Part shown: positions 1 to 6,177 of the stretch, one piece after another
Layout: each line of letters begins with the position of its first letter
How positions within the stretch are numbered: position 1 is the first letter of the stretch
NCBI GenBank assembly: GCA_029259975.1
Contig: JAJDEE010000492.1
Coordinates: forward strand, 1-7,946
Length of the DNA: 7,946 nucleotides
Origin: Planctomycetota bacterium
GTDB taxonomy: Bacteria > Planctomycetota > Planctomycetia > Pirellulales > Lacipirellulaceae
Direction of reading: 5' to 3'
Notes under the pieces: generated by a model
What the model was told of the DNA's origin: nothing
What the model saw: the letters and a program-made list of their open reading frames with translations, nothing else
Database searches by the model: none
Made by a program: the position numbers and the translations under genes

Positions 1-1
1 G

Positions 2-895
2 GCTGACATCGAATCGGCCATTGATCGTGGCCAAGACTGGCTGCTAGAACATGCCGACGATCTGCGTCGGGCCGAGGCCGAAGCGATTTACAACGTCTGG
101 GGGCACTCGTTTGCCATCCACGCGATCGTCCGATTGCACCAGCGCGCCGCTTCTTCCGGAATCAACGACACAGACTTACAGGCACGGCTAATAAAATTGC
201 TCGAATACCAAGTCGACCGGCTCCGTCGCTACCAGTCGATCAACGGCGGCTGGGCCTACTACGACATGGCCGCCCACACCCAGCGCCCCAGCAGCAGCTC
301 GATCAGCTTTACGACCGCGACCGCTTTGATCTCGCTGCACGAAGCTGAAAAGCTAGGCGTAAAATTCCCTGAAAAACGGACGCAACAGGCGATCGCGTCG
401 ATCCTTCGTCAGCGGTTCCCCGATTTTGCCTATGCGTACGGCGAATACCTCAAGATGAAACCGCGTTACGGCATCAACCGCCCCGCCGGCAGCCTCGGAC
501 GTTCGCAAGCCTGCAATCTAGCGTTGCGATTGACCGGCGACGAACAGGTGACCGACGATGTGTTACGTACGTGGCTCGATCGGCTTTATGCCCGCAATGG
601 CTGGCTAAGCATAGGCCGCAAGTATCCGGTGCCGCACGAGTCGCACTTTGCGATTGCCGGCTATTTTTATTACTACGGCCATTTTTATGCAGCCATGTGC
701 ATCGACCAACTGCCGGTGGCCGACCGACCTTATTTCCAGGACCACTTGGCGCATATTCTACTTCCGCTGCAAGAAAAAGATGGTAGCTGGTGGGATTACC
801 CACTTTACAACTACCACCAGCAATACGGCACCGCGATGGCGATCTGCGCGCTCCTTCGCTGCCAGCACGATGCGAATGTTGTGGAAAACGAGTAG
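2..895 (+). CDS. prenyltransferase/squalene-oxidase repeat protein, 5' end outside window
   Basis: The frame is open from base 2, so this is the C-terminal 297 residues of a longer protein; the TTG at 134 is internal, not a start. The translation has the alternating helices and Gly/Trp-rich turns of the alpha/alpha-toroid fold shared by squalene cyclases and prenyltransferase beta subunits: NGGWAYYD near visible residues 81-88, and LQEKDGSWWDYP near 256-266, which resembles a QW motif (Q-x3-G-x-W). HQQYGTAMAICALL follows near the C-terminus, like the final helix of such a repeat. Aromatic residues are abundant (YFYYYGHFYAA). I see no DxDD or DCTAE cyclase motif in the visible part, so catalysis cannot be claimed; many planctomycete members are uncharacterised repeat proteins. 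The fold is fairly certain, the function unknown. The stop is TAG. Confidence 0.75.
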   Translation, partial: ADIESAIDRGQDWLLEHADDLRRAEAEAIYNVWGHSFAIHAIVRLHQRAASSGINDTDLQARLIKLLEYQVDRLRRYQSINGGWAYYDMAAHTQRPSSSSISFTTATALISLHEAEKLGVKFPEKRTQQAIASILRQRFPDFAYAYGEYLKMKPRYGINRPAGSLGRSQACNLALRLTGDEQVTDDVLRTWLDRLYARNGWLSIGRKYPVPHESHFAIAGYFYYYGHFYAAMCIDQLPVADRPYFQDHLAHILLPLQEKDGSWWDYPLYNYHQQYGTAMAICALLRCQHDANVVENE

Positions 896-931
896 CCTAG
901 AATGCTTGTCGTGTTACCCCGTTGGGGGAAA

Positions 932-992
932 CGCGTTTTTTTGGTGATCGGCAGGTAGGAGTTTATCTGCATTCGCTCAATGGAAAAACGCG
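932..992. repeat. nested inverted repeat
   Basis: The outer arms CGCGTTTTT (932-940) and AAAAACGCG (984-992) are perfect 9-base reverse complements. Inside them GCAGGTA (951-957) and TATCTGC (964-970) form a second 7-bp stem with one G-T pair and a 6-base loop. It starts 37 bases after the stop of the upstream gene and ends exactly where the next palindromic element begins. It could fold as RNA downstream of that gene, but no T-run follows the outer stem, so it is not a canonical terminator. Confidence 0.45.
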
Positions 993-1112
993 AAAGGAAT
1001 CACCACCAAGGACCCAGAGAATCACAGAGAAATCCCTTGCGAATTTGTCTCCTGGCTTTTCCTCTGCGTAACTCTGCGCCCTCTGCGGTAAGCTTTTCGG
1101 CGTGATTCCTTT
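993..1112. repeat. CAGAG-type palindromic intergenic element
   Basis: This 120-base element is bounded by perfect 11-base inverted ends, AAAGGAATCAC (993-1003) and GTGATTCCTTT (1102-1112). Inside, the left side carries spaced CCAGAG and CACAGAG units (1014-1030). The right side carries the complementary CCTCTGCG, CTCTGCG and CCTCTGCGG units (1061-1088). The right arm has about 12 extra bases (near 1089-1100) relative to the left. From general knowledge, degenerate elements of the form CACAGAG...CTCTGTG, usually non-coding and dispersed, recur between genes in planctomycetes and other environmental bacteria. This looks like a decayed copy. There is no transposase and I saw no obvious target duplication. 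Confidence 0.6.
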
Positions 1113-1436
1113 GTGATTCAAGCCCAGCAACTCTTGCTACGTTGCGAAACACCTTCGGCGTAAGTTTTCGACCGTAACCTCGTCCCTGATTATGCCGATT
1201 ATGACGCCTCTGTTCACACGAAACCATCTGACGAATCCAAACGCATTCAGGATTTGGCCAGAGGGTAACCTAAGTTTCAATAGAACACGGCGGCGAGCTT
1301 CACTAAGCGATCTACTGTGATTCGAAACGGGCGTCCCCTCGCCTGAGGCCCTGGTCTCAACACATGCTCCCGGCAACTCCCGCACGTTTATTGTATTGCT
1401 ATTTTATTTTGCTCCGACCCAGCAAAGAGTTTGCCG

Positions 1437-2165
1437 ATGGGATTCCTAAAACAGTTTTTTAATGACGTCTTTCCTGAGGACAACGTCCTCCACGAAGAGA
1501 TTGCGCCCAAAGTCGCAAGCAGCTTCCAGGAACTCGACGAACACGAGTTGGAAGCCCACTTAGGCATTAGTCGCTACGGTAGCTTCACGTTGACCGACGC
1601 GGTACGACCGGCATACGACCTGAATGTGGTGCCCTCCGCCGGTTTCCGGCACGACACCTACCGCGACGAATCGTCAAATCAAGACGTGCCCGTCGTGATG
1701 GCTGCCGTCTCGCGAGAATGCCTGTTCGATACGCTCATGGAACTGCTCGAACCGCTGGGACCTGTGGTCGACGTGGTGCTCGAAACCAGCCACGAATACG
1801 GCGCTGCCGGTCATCAGGACTTGTACCGCGAGCATATCGATATGCCGATCTTGCAGAGCATTCTTTGGGATTTCGAAGACATGCTCGTCAACGACGGTTG
1901 TACAGGATTGGCGGTCCTCAACCCCAAAACACCTCAAGAAGTCCAGTTCGACGAGCATAAGCTGCTGATCGTTTACGGTCAAAAGCTCACTCCGTACGAA
2001 GGCATTCTCATCGACGCGGGCCTCAACTGCCGCGAAGAGATGAAGTTTGTCACCGAAGCCGAGCATGTCCACTCGACCAACGACGAGTACATCGCGCGGT
2101 TCGAAGAACTCAAGATGCGACTCGGCATCGACATGAACGCCGACGGCGAAGAGCCTTGCTACTAG
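1437..2165 (+). CDS. acidic protein of unknown function
   Basis: I do not recognise this protein beyond its likely presence in planctomycetes. The ATG at 1437 is chosen over the TTG at 1431 because the purine-rich AAAGAG at 1424-1429 lies 7 bases before the ATG but only one base before the TTG. The product is 242 residues, strongly acidic, and has no signal peptide or membrane segment, so it is probably cytoplasmic. It starts MGFLKQFFNDVFPEDN, and the middle is rich in Asp/Glu with two predicted beta-alpha stretches (VPVVMAAVSRECLFDTLMELL and KLLIVYGQKLTPYEGIL regions). No catalytic motif is evident. Codon use is GC-rich and regular, and a strong terminator follows at 2214, so it is very likely a real single-gene unit. 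The LLIVYG segment and the conserved-looking C-terminal half could allow a distant fold match, but none is obvious to me. Confidence 0.8.
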   Translation: MGFLKQFFNDVFPEDNVLHEEIAPKVASSFQELDEHELEAHLGISRYGSFTLTDAVRPAYDLNVVPSAGFRHDTYRDESSNQDVPVVMAAVSRECLFDTLMELLEPLGPVVDVVLETSHEYGAAGHQDLYREHIDMPILQSILWDFEDMLVNDGCTGLAVLNPKTPQEVQFDEHKLLIVYGQKLTPYEGILIDAGLNCREEMKFVTEAEHVHSTNDEYIARFEELKMRLGIDMNADGEEPCY

Positions 2166-2213
2166 GCGGACTCTCTGAGTAAAAACCCACTTGGCCGCGG
2201 CTTTGCAAACCGC

Positions 2214-2251
2214 CGGGCCGGTTGTTCCCTGCGAACGACCGGCCCGTTTTT
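2214..2251 (+). terminator. rho-independent terminator
   Basis: A 13-bp stem pairs 2214-2226 (CGGGCCGGTTGTT) with 2234-2246 (AACGACCGGCCCG), with a single T-G wobble at 2223/2237. The loop is 7 bases (CCCTGCG) and five Ts follow at 2247-2251. It lies 48 bases after the stop of the acidic protein gene and points the same way, so it should end that transcript. Confidence 0.9.
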
Positions 2252-2671
2252 ATTGATCGCCAGATGGTGCAACCATGCCCAGGCAATAAAGCATCTCTTG
2301 CCGCTCAACAGCGACAAAAAAAGAACCACAGCCACAAGAAAAAAGCGAATAGCCATAGCAATCGACCAATGCCAAAAGTGATAGACGACAGGCGAACCAA
2401 GTGGCCTGAAGGGTTCACCGCTCTCTTTCGCGAGCAAACGCCCCAGCAGCCAGCTAGGCAATATACACGAGTCCAGTAGCCAGCCACAAGCGACGAGAAA
2501 ACAGGGTGACCGAACAGCAACGAAGGACACATGAAAAACACCACACGGAAGCAGTAGGATGGTGTGCTCGCGCCCATCTTGTCGCATAGCTGGGTGAACC
2601 TGCCGGTCAGAAAAGACTGCCCTTACCCGAACTCATCGGCATCAAGCAATTGGCTTGAGGTATCGGTAGAT
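2252..2671. other. 420-base region without a convincing gene
   Basis: This gap separates the terminator from the 3' end of the endonuclease gene. On the minus strand two overlapping frames (about 2587-2162 and 2577-2305) both read as hydrophobic proteins rich in Phe, Leu, Trp and Cys. That is the expected result of a T-rich strand rather than of selection, and the longer one runs through the terminator hairpin and into the end of the upstream gene. A short stem TCAAGC (2642-2647) / GCTTGA (2653-2658), just past the endonuclease stop on the minus strand, could act as a weak transcript end but has no T-run. I see no tRNA or mobile-element ends. Confidence 0.5.
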
Positions 2672-3796
2672 CTATTCATCAGATTCTCCCGCTTGCCTCA
2701 ATGACAAGAATGCTTCTTTCAGCGGCTGACTCACTGCGCTGTCTGGTTCGGATAATACGAGTGATTGGTATGCGTCAAGAAACTCAGTACGTAGACGGTG
2801 GAAAAAGTGAACGAAGTGTCGGATGAAGCCTATGCAGTCAAGAATTACGATTTCTGTGCCAGAGAGTTTGTCATACATAGAGGCAGCATACTCGGTAGTT
2901 TCAATGTCAATCACGTCGGTCGTGATGAAGACGTAATTATCTATGCGTGGTTTGTGAGACGCGATTTTGGTTGCGGCACGGTCTATATCGTCAATTTTCA
3001 CGCGTCTCATTTTCATTTCGTAACCGGTAACTACGTTTTCATCATTCTGGAGGCAGATTTCAACGTCACCCAATGCGCCAGTTTGCTCATCAGCTGCATT
3101 GTGAGCATGAAGCGGTTTCACGAATTCTCCAAGGCAGGCGGACGCGGTTTCGTAGGCCGCAGCAACGACGAGGACAGGAAGGCGACTGGCGTGTTTGCAC
3201 GAGAGATGCTGAGCAATCAGATTGACGATGGACTCTGACGACAATGGTAGACCACCTTTGCCCTCCTCAATGCCAGCGATAAGTGTCTCCATTCGAGCAG
3301 TTTTCTCGTCCCTTACTTGAATAAGAAGGCGAATTGTTTCAGCCAGTACGTCCTCAGCTGTGACATTGTCATTGGCCACATCATCCAGAAGCTGCAACGT
3401 GTCACTGTAAACCTGCGGGGGCCGACCAACGATAACAACATCTGTTGTGAGAGCCCGATTGATATTTCGCAAAGCAGGAGTGAGGAACGCAGTGGTTGAA
3501 TTACACGGGAGTCGGTGCGCCGAAATAAATTTAGTGAGGTAGCGTTCATCGAGAGTTCTACCAGAAAAGCAGTAATCGCCGCCGATTTCCGTGTATGGCT
3601 CTCGCGGATCTCTGCTTGGTTCCTCGATCTTCCCAAGCATACATGCCATAAGAAGTCGTACACCAGCTCGGTTGCTGAGGCATCGGCAGACGTACTGAAT
3701 GCGCGAGACGATTTCATTATCGTCAATGATTGGGTCTGTTGGCGATGCTGTAACCTGCTGTAAAACTGCGGTCAGTATGCTGTTCGGAGAGGGCAT
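2672..3796 (-). CDS. SacI-like type II restriction endonuclease
   Basis: Predicted nuclease partner of the upstream adenine methyltransferase. The C-terminal half has a PD-(D/E)xK-type core: GDVEI with D244 and E246 (numbered from the ATG at 3796), then after a short hairpin YEMKMR with E260 and K262, giving the D...E-x-K metal site. It is followed by a VKIDDIDRAATKIA helix and the strand YVFITTD, the order seen in SacI-family enzymes. The N-terminal half has FSGRTLDERYLTKFI (about 77-91) and PCNSTTAFLTPALRNI (97-112), resembling the conserved segment in that family before a full-length nuclease fold. The 374-residue length is plausible. The ATG at 3796 shares its A with the methylase stop (TGATG). 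A GGAG lies 8 bases upstream of the ATG, and a TTG three bases earlier is a less likely start. The family call rests on remembered motif pattern, so subfamily and target site are uncertain. Confidence 0.72.
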   Translation of the reverse strand: MPSPNSILTAVLQQVTASPTDPIIDDNEIVSRIQYVCRCLSNRAGVRLLMACMLGKIEEPSRDPREPYTEIGGDYCFSGRTLDERYLTKFISAHRLPCNSTTAFLTPALRNINRALTTDVVIVGRPPQVYSDTLQLLDDVANDNVTAEDVLAETIRLLIQVRDEKTARMETLIAGIEEGKGGLPLSSESIVNLIAQHLSCKHASRLPVLVVAAAYETASACLGEFVKPLHAHNAADEQTGALGDVEICLQNDENVVTGYEMKMRRVKIDDIDRAATKIASHKPRIDNYVFITTDVIDIETTEYAASMYDKLSGTEIVILDCIGFIRHFVHFFHRLRTEFLDAYQSLVLSEPDSAVSQPLKEAFLSLRQAGESDE

Positions 3797-4734
3797 CAAG
3801 TAAACTCCAGTTGGCCTTGTGGAGATCCCTTGCTGATGTCAAGTTCGGCGGGGTCGTAGTTGGTCCAAAGCACTTCAGTACGTTTACCCTTAGTTGCGTG
3901 GTTTGTCCTTTCAGGAATAACCGTCTTGAACCAGTCCGATTTGGAGTAGAGTTCTCCCATTAGATTGCAATCATAGTTGGACAGCGCAACTTTTCCGGAA
4001 ATTCCATTTAACACGGTTGCGAGTTCGGCATGATCATCATCAGTCATTTCGCTATCGTACGCTTTCGAGTCGCCCCGAGTATCGTGAATGTACGGCGGGT
4101 CGCAATAGAAAAGCGAGTCTTGTGAATCGTACAGGGCGATAATATCAATGGCTGGTCGATTCTCAATCTGAACTCGGATCAAACGGTCTGCAATTTCCGG
4201 CAATTTATCAACGGCACCTAGCCATCTGCTGACCACGCCGCTCATTCCGGCACGGCTTGTCTGTTTGCAATTCGCCCAACGTCCAAGACTGGCTCGTTGT
4301 GCAAGACCAGTACGAACCTGCCTAGCTCTAACATAGAATCGTCGAGCGCGTTCAACAGGAGAGAGGTCTGCGACGAATTCACAGGCAATGGAAAATTCTT
4401 CGCGTGAAAACGGCGTCAAACCAATCGCCTCGATTAGTTTCTCTTTCTCATCGCGTAGGACGCGGAAGAAATTACATACCTCGCCGTCGAGATCATTGTA
4501 TGTTTCAACAGGAGATGGATCGCGATTTAATAATACGGCACCGGAACCTGCATACGGTTCACAGTAATGGTGGCATTCAGGAAGCAGCGGCAGAAGCCAC
4601 GAGCGGTGCGAATACTTGCCGCCGTACCACCCAAACGCGATGAGCTTGCGTTGACCAGAAGGTTTGTTGATCGCTGGAGGATTCGTACGTCGCGACGTGG
4701 ATACGCCGTTCGTGTTGTGTTTAACGCTCGGCAT
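3796..4734 (-). CDS. D12-class DNA adenine N6-methyltransferase
   Basis: Transfers a methyl group from S-adenosylmethionine to adenine N6 in a specific DNA site, here presumably to protect host DNA from the downstream endonuclease. The 312-residue product shows the Dam/D12 motif order: FGWYGGK (34-40), EPYAGSGAVLL (59-69, the cofactor-binding motif I), YNDLDGEV (79-86) and the catalytic CDPPY (211-215). The C-terminal KRTEVLWTNYD (284-294) is also typical. The target-recognition part lies between motif I and CDPPY (about 90-200) and gives no readable specificity. The first 28 residues (rich in Asn, Ser, Arg) precede the family core and may be non-conserved; the ATG at 4734 is supported by AGGTG 8 bases upstream. 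GC content is lower than in surrounding genes. A solitary or phage Dam-like role is possible but the coupled nuclease argues for restriction-modification. Confidence 0.92.
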   Translation of the reverse strand: MPSVKHNTNGVSTSRRTNPPAINKPSGQRKLIAFGWYGGKYSHRSWLLPLLPECHHYCEPYAGSGAVLLNRDPSPVETYNDLDGEVCNFFRVLRDEKEKLIEAIGLTPFSREEFSIACEFVADLSPVERARRFYVRARQVRTGLAQRASLGRWANCKQTSRAGMSGVVSRWLGAVDKLPEIADRLIRVQIENRPAIDIIALYDSQDSLFYCDPPYIHDTRGDSKAYDSEMTDDDHAELATVLNGISGKVALSNYDCNLMGELYSKSDWFKTVIPERTNHATKGKRTEVLWTNYDPAELDISKGSPQGQLEFT

Positions 4735-4779
4735 TTGGAACGCACCTTTGAGCTATGGAGCTTGCGGCATAACTTGTTA

Positions 4780-4809
4780 TTACTTGGGGATTTCCTAAAT
4801 AAACCCGCC
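4780..4809. repeat. direct repeat copy 1, upstream of the restriction-modification operon
   Basis: This 30-base sequence starts TTACTTGGGG and ends AAACCCGCC. It matches the copy at 4819-4847 at 25 positions with one single-base gap; the cores TTACTTGGG, TTTCC, AATAA and CCCGCC are identical. It sits 45 bases before the methylase start and falls in its predicted 5' leader. The 39-base period, about four DNA turns, would place two bound proteins on the same face. Alternatively the pair is a simple duplication. Confidence 0.7.
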
Positions 4810-4818
4810 ATCACGGAC

Positions 4819-4847
4819 TTACTTGGGACTTTCCGGAATAACCCGCC
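4819..4847. repeat. direct repeat copy 2, upstream of the restriction-modification operon
   Basis: This is the 29-base partner of 4780-4809. It differs mainly in the middle, where it has TTCCGGAA (a perfect 8-base palindrome, 4831-4836 plus flanks) instead of TTCCTAAA. It overlaps or immediately follows the predicted transcription start, a position suitable for repression by a bound regulator. No controller-protein gene is present in the window. Confidence 0.65.
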
Positions 4848-4851
4848 GGCT

Positions 4852-4860
4852 ATTGTAGCA
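4852..4860 (-). promoter_or_regulatory. possible extended -10 promoter for the restriction-modification operon
   Basis: On the minus strand the bases read TGCTACAAT, an extended -10 (TG-N-TACAAT) one base off the TATAAT consensus. No good -35 box is seen about 17 bases upstream, which extended -10 promoters can tolerate. Transcription would start near 4845, giving a leader of about 110 bases that contains both direct repeats. Confidence 0.4.
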
Positions 4861-5016
4861 AAATCGAACAGCAGGTGCGACGTCCTGAGAACACTCCTTT
4901 CGTGCCATCGGTGAAAAAGACTGCCGTTAGTCTGTTGCAGGCGATTAAACTCGTTTCCGGGCAGAGACTGTATACGAGTCAAACGAAAAAGTTCAGCTTT
5001 GCTGCTCTCTTGCCTG

Positions 5017-5043
5017 GCCAAAAATCGCCTCTGATTTTTTGGC
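5017..5043. repeat. A/T-rich hairpin
   Basis: GCCAAAAATC (5017-5026) pairs with GATTTTTTGGC (5033-5043), a 10-bp stem with one bulged T and a 6-base loop. Having A and T runs in the stem itself makes it terminator-like in both directions, but no free T-run follows, and no gene clearly ends here. Confidence 0.4.
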
Positions 5044-5112
5044 GGGCCTTTGTTAAGTTGGACTTGGCGAAAAACTGCGCCGGTGGTTCTTTCACAAATC
5101 GACAGCAGCGAC

Positions 5113-5355
5113 TTTTGCGACTTTTGAAATACGCGGACGCATCGTGTAGACGACTACGGGCAAGCGTTATTGCGAAGTGCGGGGCGAAGTTTTGCAGCGC
5201 CGAAAGGGTTTTATGTCGCAAAAGCTCGTGGCTTTTGCGCGGTGTCCTCTCCTGAGGTGCCTGGTTTTGTAGGGCGAAACGAATCGGGGCAGCGCAAAAC
5301 CAGCCGAGTTTTGCGACGAAAAACGCTTTTGCGCGCGTGTTGCAAAAGTGCAAAA
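5113..5355. repeat. TTTTGC/GCAAAA hairpin field
   Basis: TTTTGC occurs at 5113, 5190, 5233, 5309 and 5327, and GCAAAA at 5218, 5294, 5342 and 5350: nine copies in 243 bases, where chance would give well under one. They form three hairpins: 5217-5225/5231-5239 (9 bp, 5-base loop), 5293-5300/5308-5315 (8 bp, 7-base loop) and 5324-5332/5342-5350 (9 bp with one wobble, 9-base loop). The first two hairpins are also imperfect inverted copies of one another (5215-5239 against 5293-5317). Function is unknown; candidates are a dispersed palindromic repeat, a structured RNA or a protein-binding array. Confidence 0.7.
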
Positions 5356-5471
5356 CTCTGAATTTGCCATTTGCAGGTCTTGCTAGCATTGCCGGAGGGC
5401 GATTTTTGTTGCACTTGCCCTGTGCTTGCATTTTTACGATCATTCGCAGCCAATTTTTAATCGAGGCGCCA

Positions 5472-6173
5472 TTGAAATCTTGTTGCTACTATCGACGGTT
5501 TAGCTTGCTGCTGTGTGCTGCGCTGATGTTGGGTTGTCAGCAGTGGCAAGGGCCGCCGGTGGCGATTCCATTAGGCAATTCGTTTCCTGCGCAACCAATC
5601 TTTGTCGCGCCGCTGCAACAGGCGACGATTGTGAGGCCGGCGGGCGGAGTGGCACCGGGGACGGTCGCGGCGAATCCGTTGTTTGTGCCGGTCGGCGATC
5701 AAGAACTGGCTTGGGAGCAAATCGTTGACGTGGTGGATGACTATTTTCGCGTGGAGCGCGAGAGTCGTGTGCAGACGGTCGGCAATGTGGTGACTGAAGG
5801 GCGGATCGATACGTTTCCGCAGGTGGGGGCAACTTGGCTAGAACCGCATCGGCCCGATTCGGTCGGCTGGGACAACCGCTGGGAAAGCACGTTTCAGACG
5901 ATTCGTCGTCGGGCGGTGCTACGGATAATTCCCCAACAGGGCGGTTACTTGATCGACGCGGTGGTCGAAAAAGAACTCGAAGACTTGCCGCGGCCAGAAA
6001 ACTCGACGGCCGGGGCGGCGACCTTCCGCAACGACAATTCGCTGCCCAGTCGACTCGACGAAACAGTCACCCGGACGCGGCTGTCGAAAAACTGGATACC
6101 GCTGGGACGCGATATCCTGGTCGAACAGCAATTGCTCACCGAAATTCGAGAACGTGTGTCGGGCGTTCAATGA
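5472..6173 (+). CDS. predicted lipoprotein of unknown function
   Basis: The start is set at the TTG at 5472, because GAGG at 5463-5466 lies 5 bases upstream and because it gives a clean lipoprotein signal: KSCCYYRR basic start, hydrophobic FSLLLCAALML, then lipobox-like LMLGC with the lipidated Cys at residue 22. Longer frames back to 5337 would bury the signal and run into the hairpin field. The mature part has a Pro/Ala/Val-rich linker (about 25-73), then a domain from about residue 76 (LAWEQIVDVVDDYF) with ENSTAGAATFR (176-186) and WIPLGRD (208-214) near the end. I associate these blocks with proteins found only in planctomycetes; no biochemical role is known to me. It is probably membrane-anchored and faces the periplasm. 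It converges on the kinase gene, ending 4 bases before it. Confidence 0.82.
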   Translation: MKSCCYYRRFSLLLCAALMLGCQQWQGPPVAIPLGNSFPAQPIFVAPLQQATIVRPAGGVAPGTVAANPLFVPVGDQELAWEQIVDVVDDYFRVERESRVQTVGNVVTEGRIDTFPQVGATWLEPHRPDSVGWDNRWESTFQTIRRRAVLRIIPQQGGYLIDAVVEKELEDLPRPENSTAGAATFRNDNSLPSRLDETVTRTRLSKNWIPLGRDILVEQQLLTEIRERVSGVQ

Positions 6174-6177
6174 CGCA

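Larger units (their letters stand above)
896..1436. other. 540-base intergenic region with repeats
   Basis: I see no convincing gene here. The small reading frames on either strand have no family signature and cross the repeats. The left half holds an inverted repeat (932-992) and a CAGAG-type palindromic element (993-1112), listed separately. A short CCCC-GTT-GGGG hairpin (917-927), followed after seven bases by seven Ts (936-942), could weakly terminate the gene ending at 895, but the stem is only 4 bp. A second copy of a GTAAG-TTTTCG motif occurs at 1160-1170, echoing GTAAGCTTTTCG at 1088-1099. An AT-rich patch at 1387-1410 just before the next gene is the likeliest promoter zone, but I cannot assign clear -35 and -10 boxes. 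Confidence 0.6.
4861..5471. other. 600-base region without a convincing gene
   Basis: This gap separates the divergent restriction-modification operon from the lipoprotein gene. Frames of about 125-155 codons exist on both strands (for example 4875-5255 forward and 5443-4979 reverse). They cover the same hairpin-rich sequence, are rich in Lys, Arg, Ser and Cys, and show no domain, so I read them as chance frames. The content I can support is an A/T hairpin at 5017-5043 and the TTTTGC/GCAAAA field at 5113-5355, listed separately. Confidence 0.55.

Noticed and set aside
1000..1385. Two minus-strand frames of 75-82 codons before the acidic protein gene
   Set aside because: They cross the CAGAG element, overlap each other and show no conserved pattern.
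2162..2587. Minus-strand 141-codon frame that reads as a membrane protein
   Set aside because: A second overlapping frame is equally hydrophobic, which T-rich sequence alone explains. The frame also runs through the 2214-2251 terminator and into the end of the neighbouring gene.
2798..3238. Plus-strand 146-codon frame antisense to the endonuclease
   Set aside because: It is a shadow of the opposite strand, whose frame carries the D...E-x-K nuclease motif and is coupled to the methylase.
4780..4847. CRISPR-like repeat
   Set aside because: There are only two copies, imperfect, with a 9-base spacer and no cas genes.
5017..5043. Terminator of a gene ending nearby
   Set aside because: No supported gene ends within a short distance on either strand and no T-run follows the stem.
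4875..5255. Plus-strand 126-codon frame upstream of the lipoprotein gene
   Set aside because: It has no motif or clear ribosome site, and covers the A/T hairpin and part of the repeat field.
4979..5443. Minus-strand 154-codon frame across the hairpin field
   Set aside because: It is rich in Arg, Lys, Ala and Cys, lacks any domain, and its repetition comes from the TTTTGC/GCAAAA repeats, which are better explained as hairpins.
5337..5471. Longer 5' end for the lipoprotein gene (GTG at 5337)
   Set aside because: It would put 45 residues before the signal peptide and start inside a hairpin; TTG at 5472 has GAGG at the right distance.
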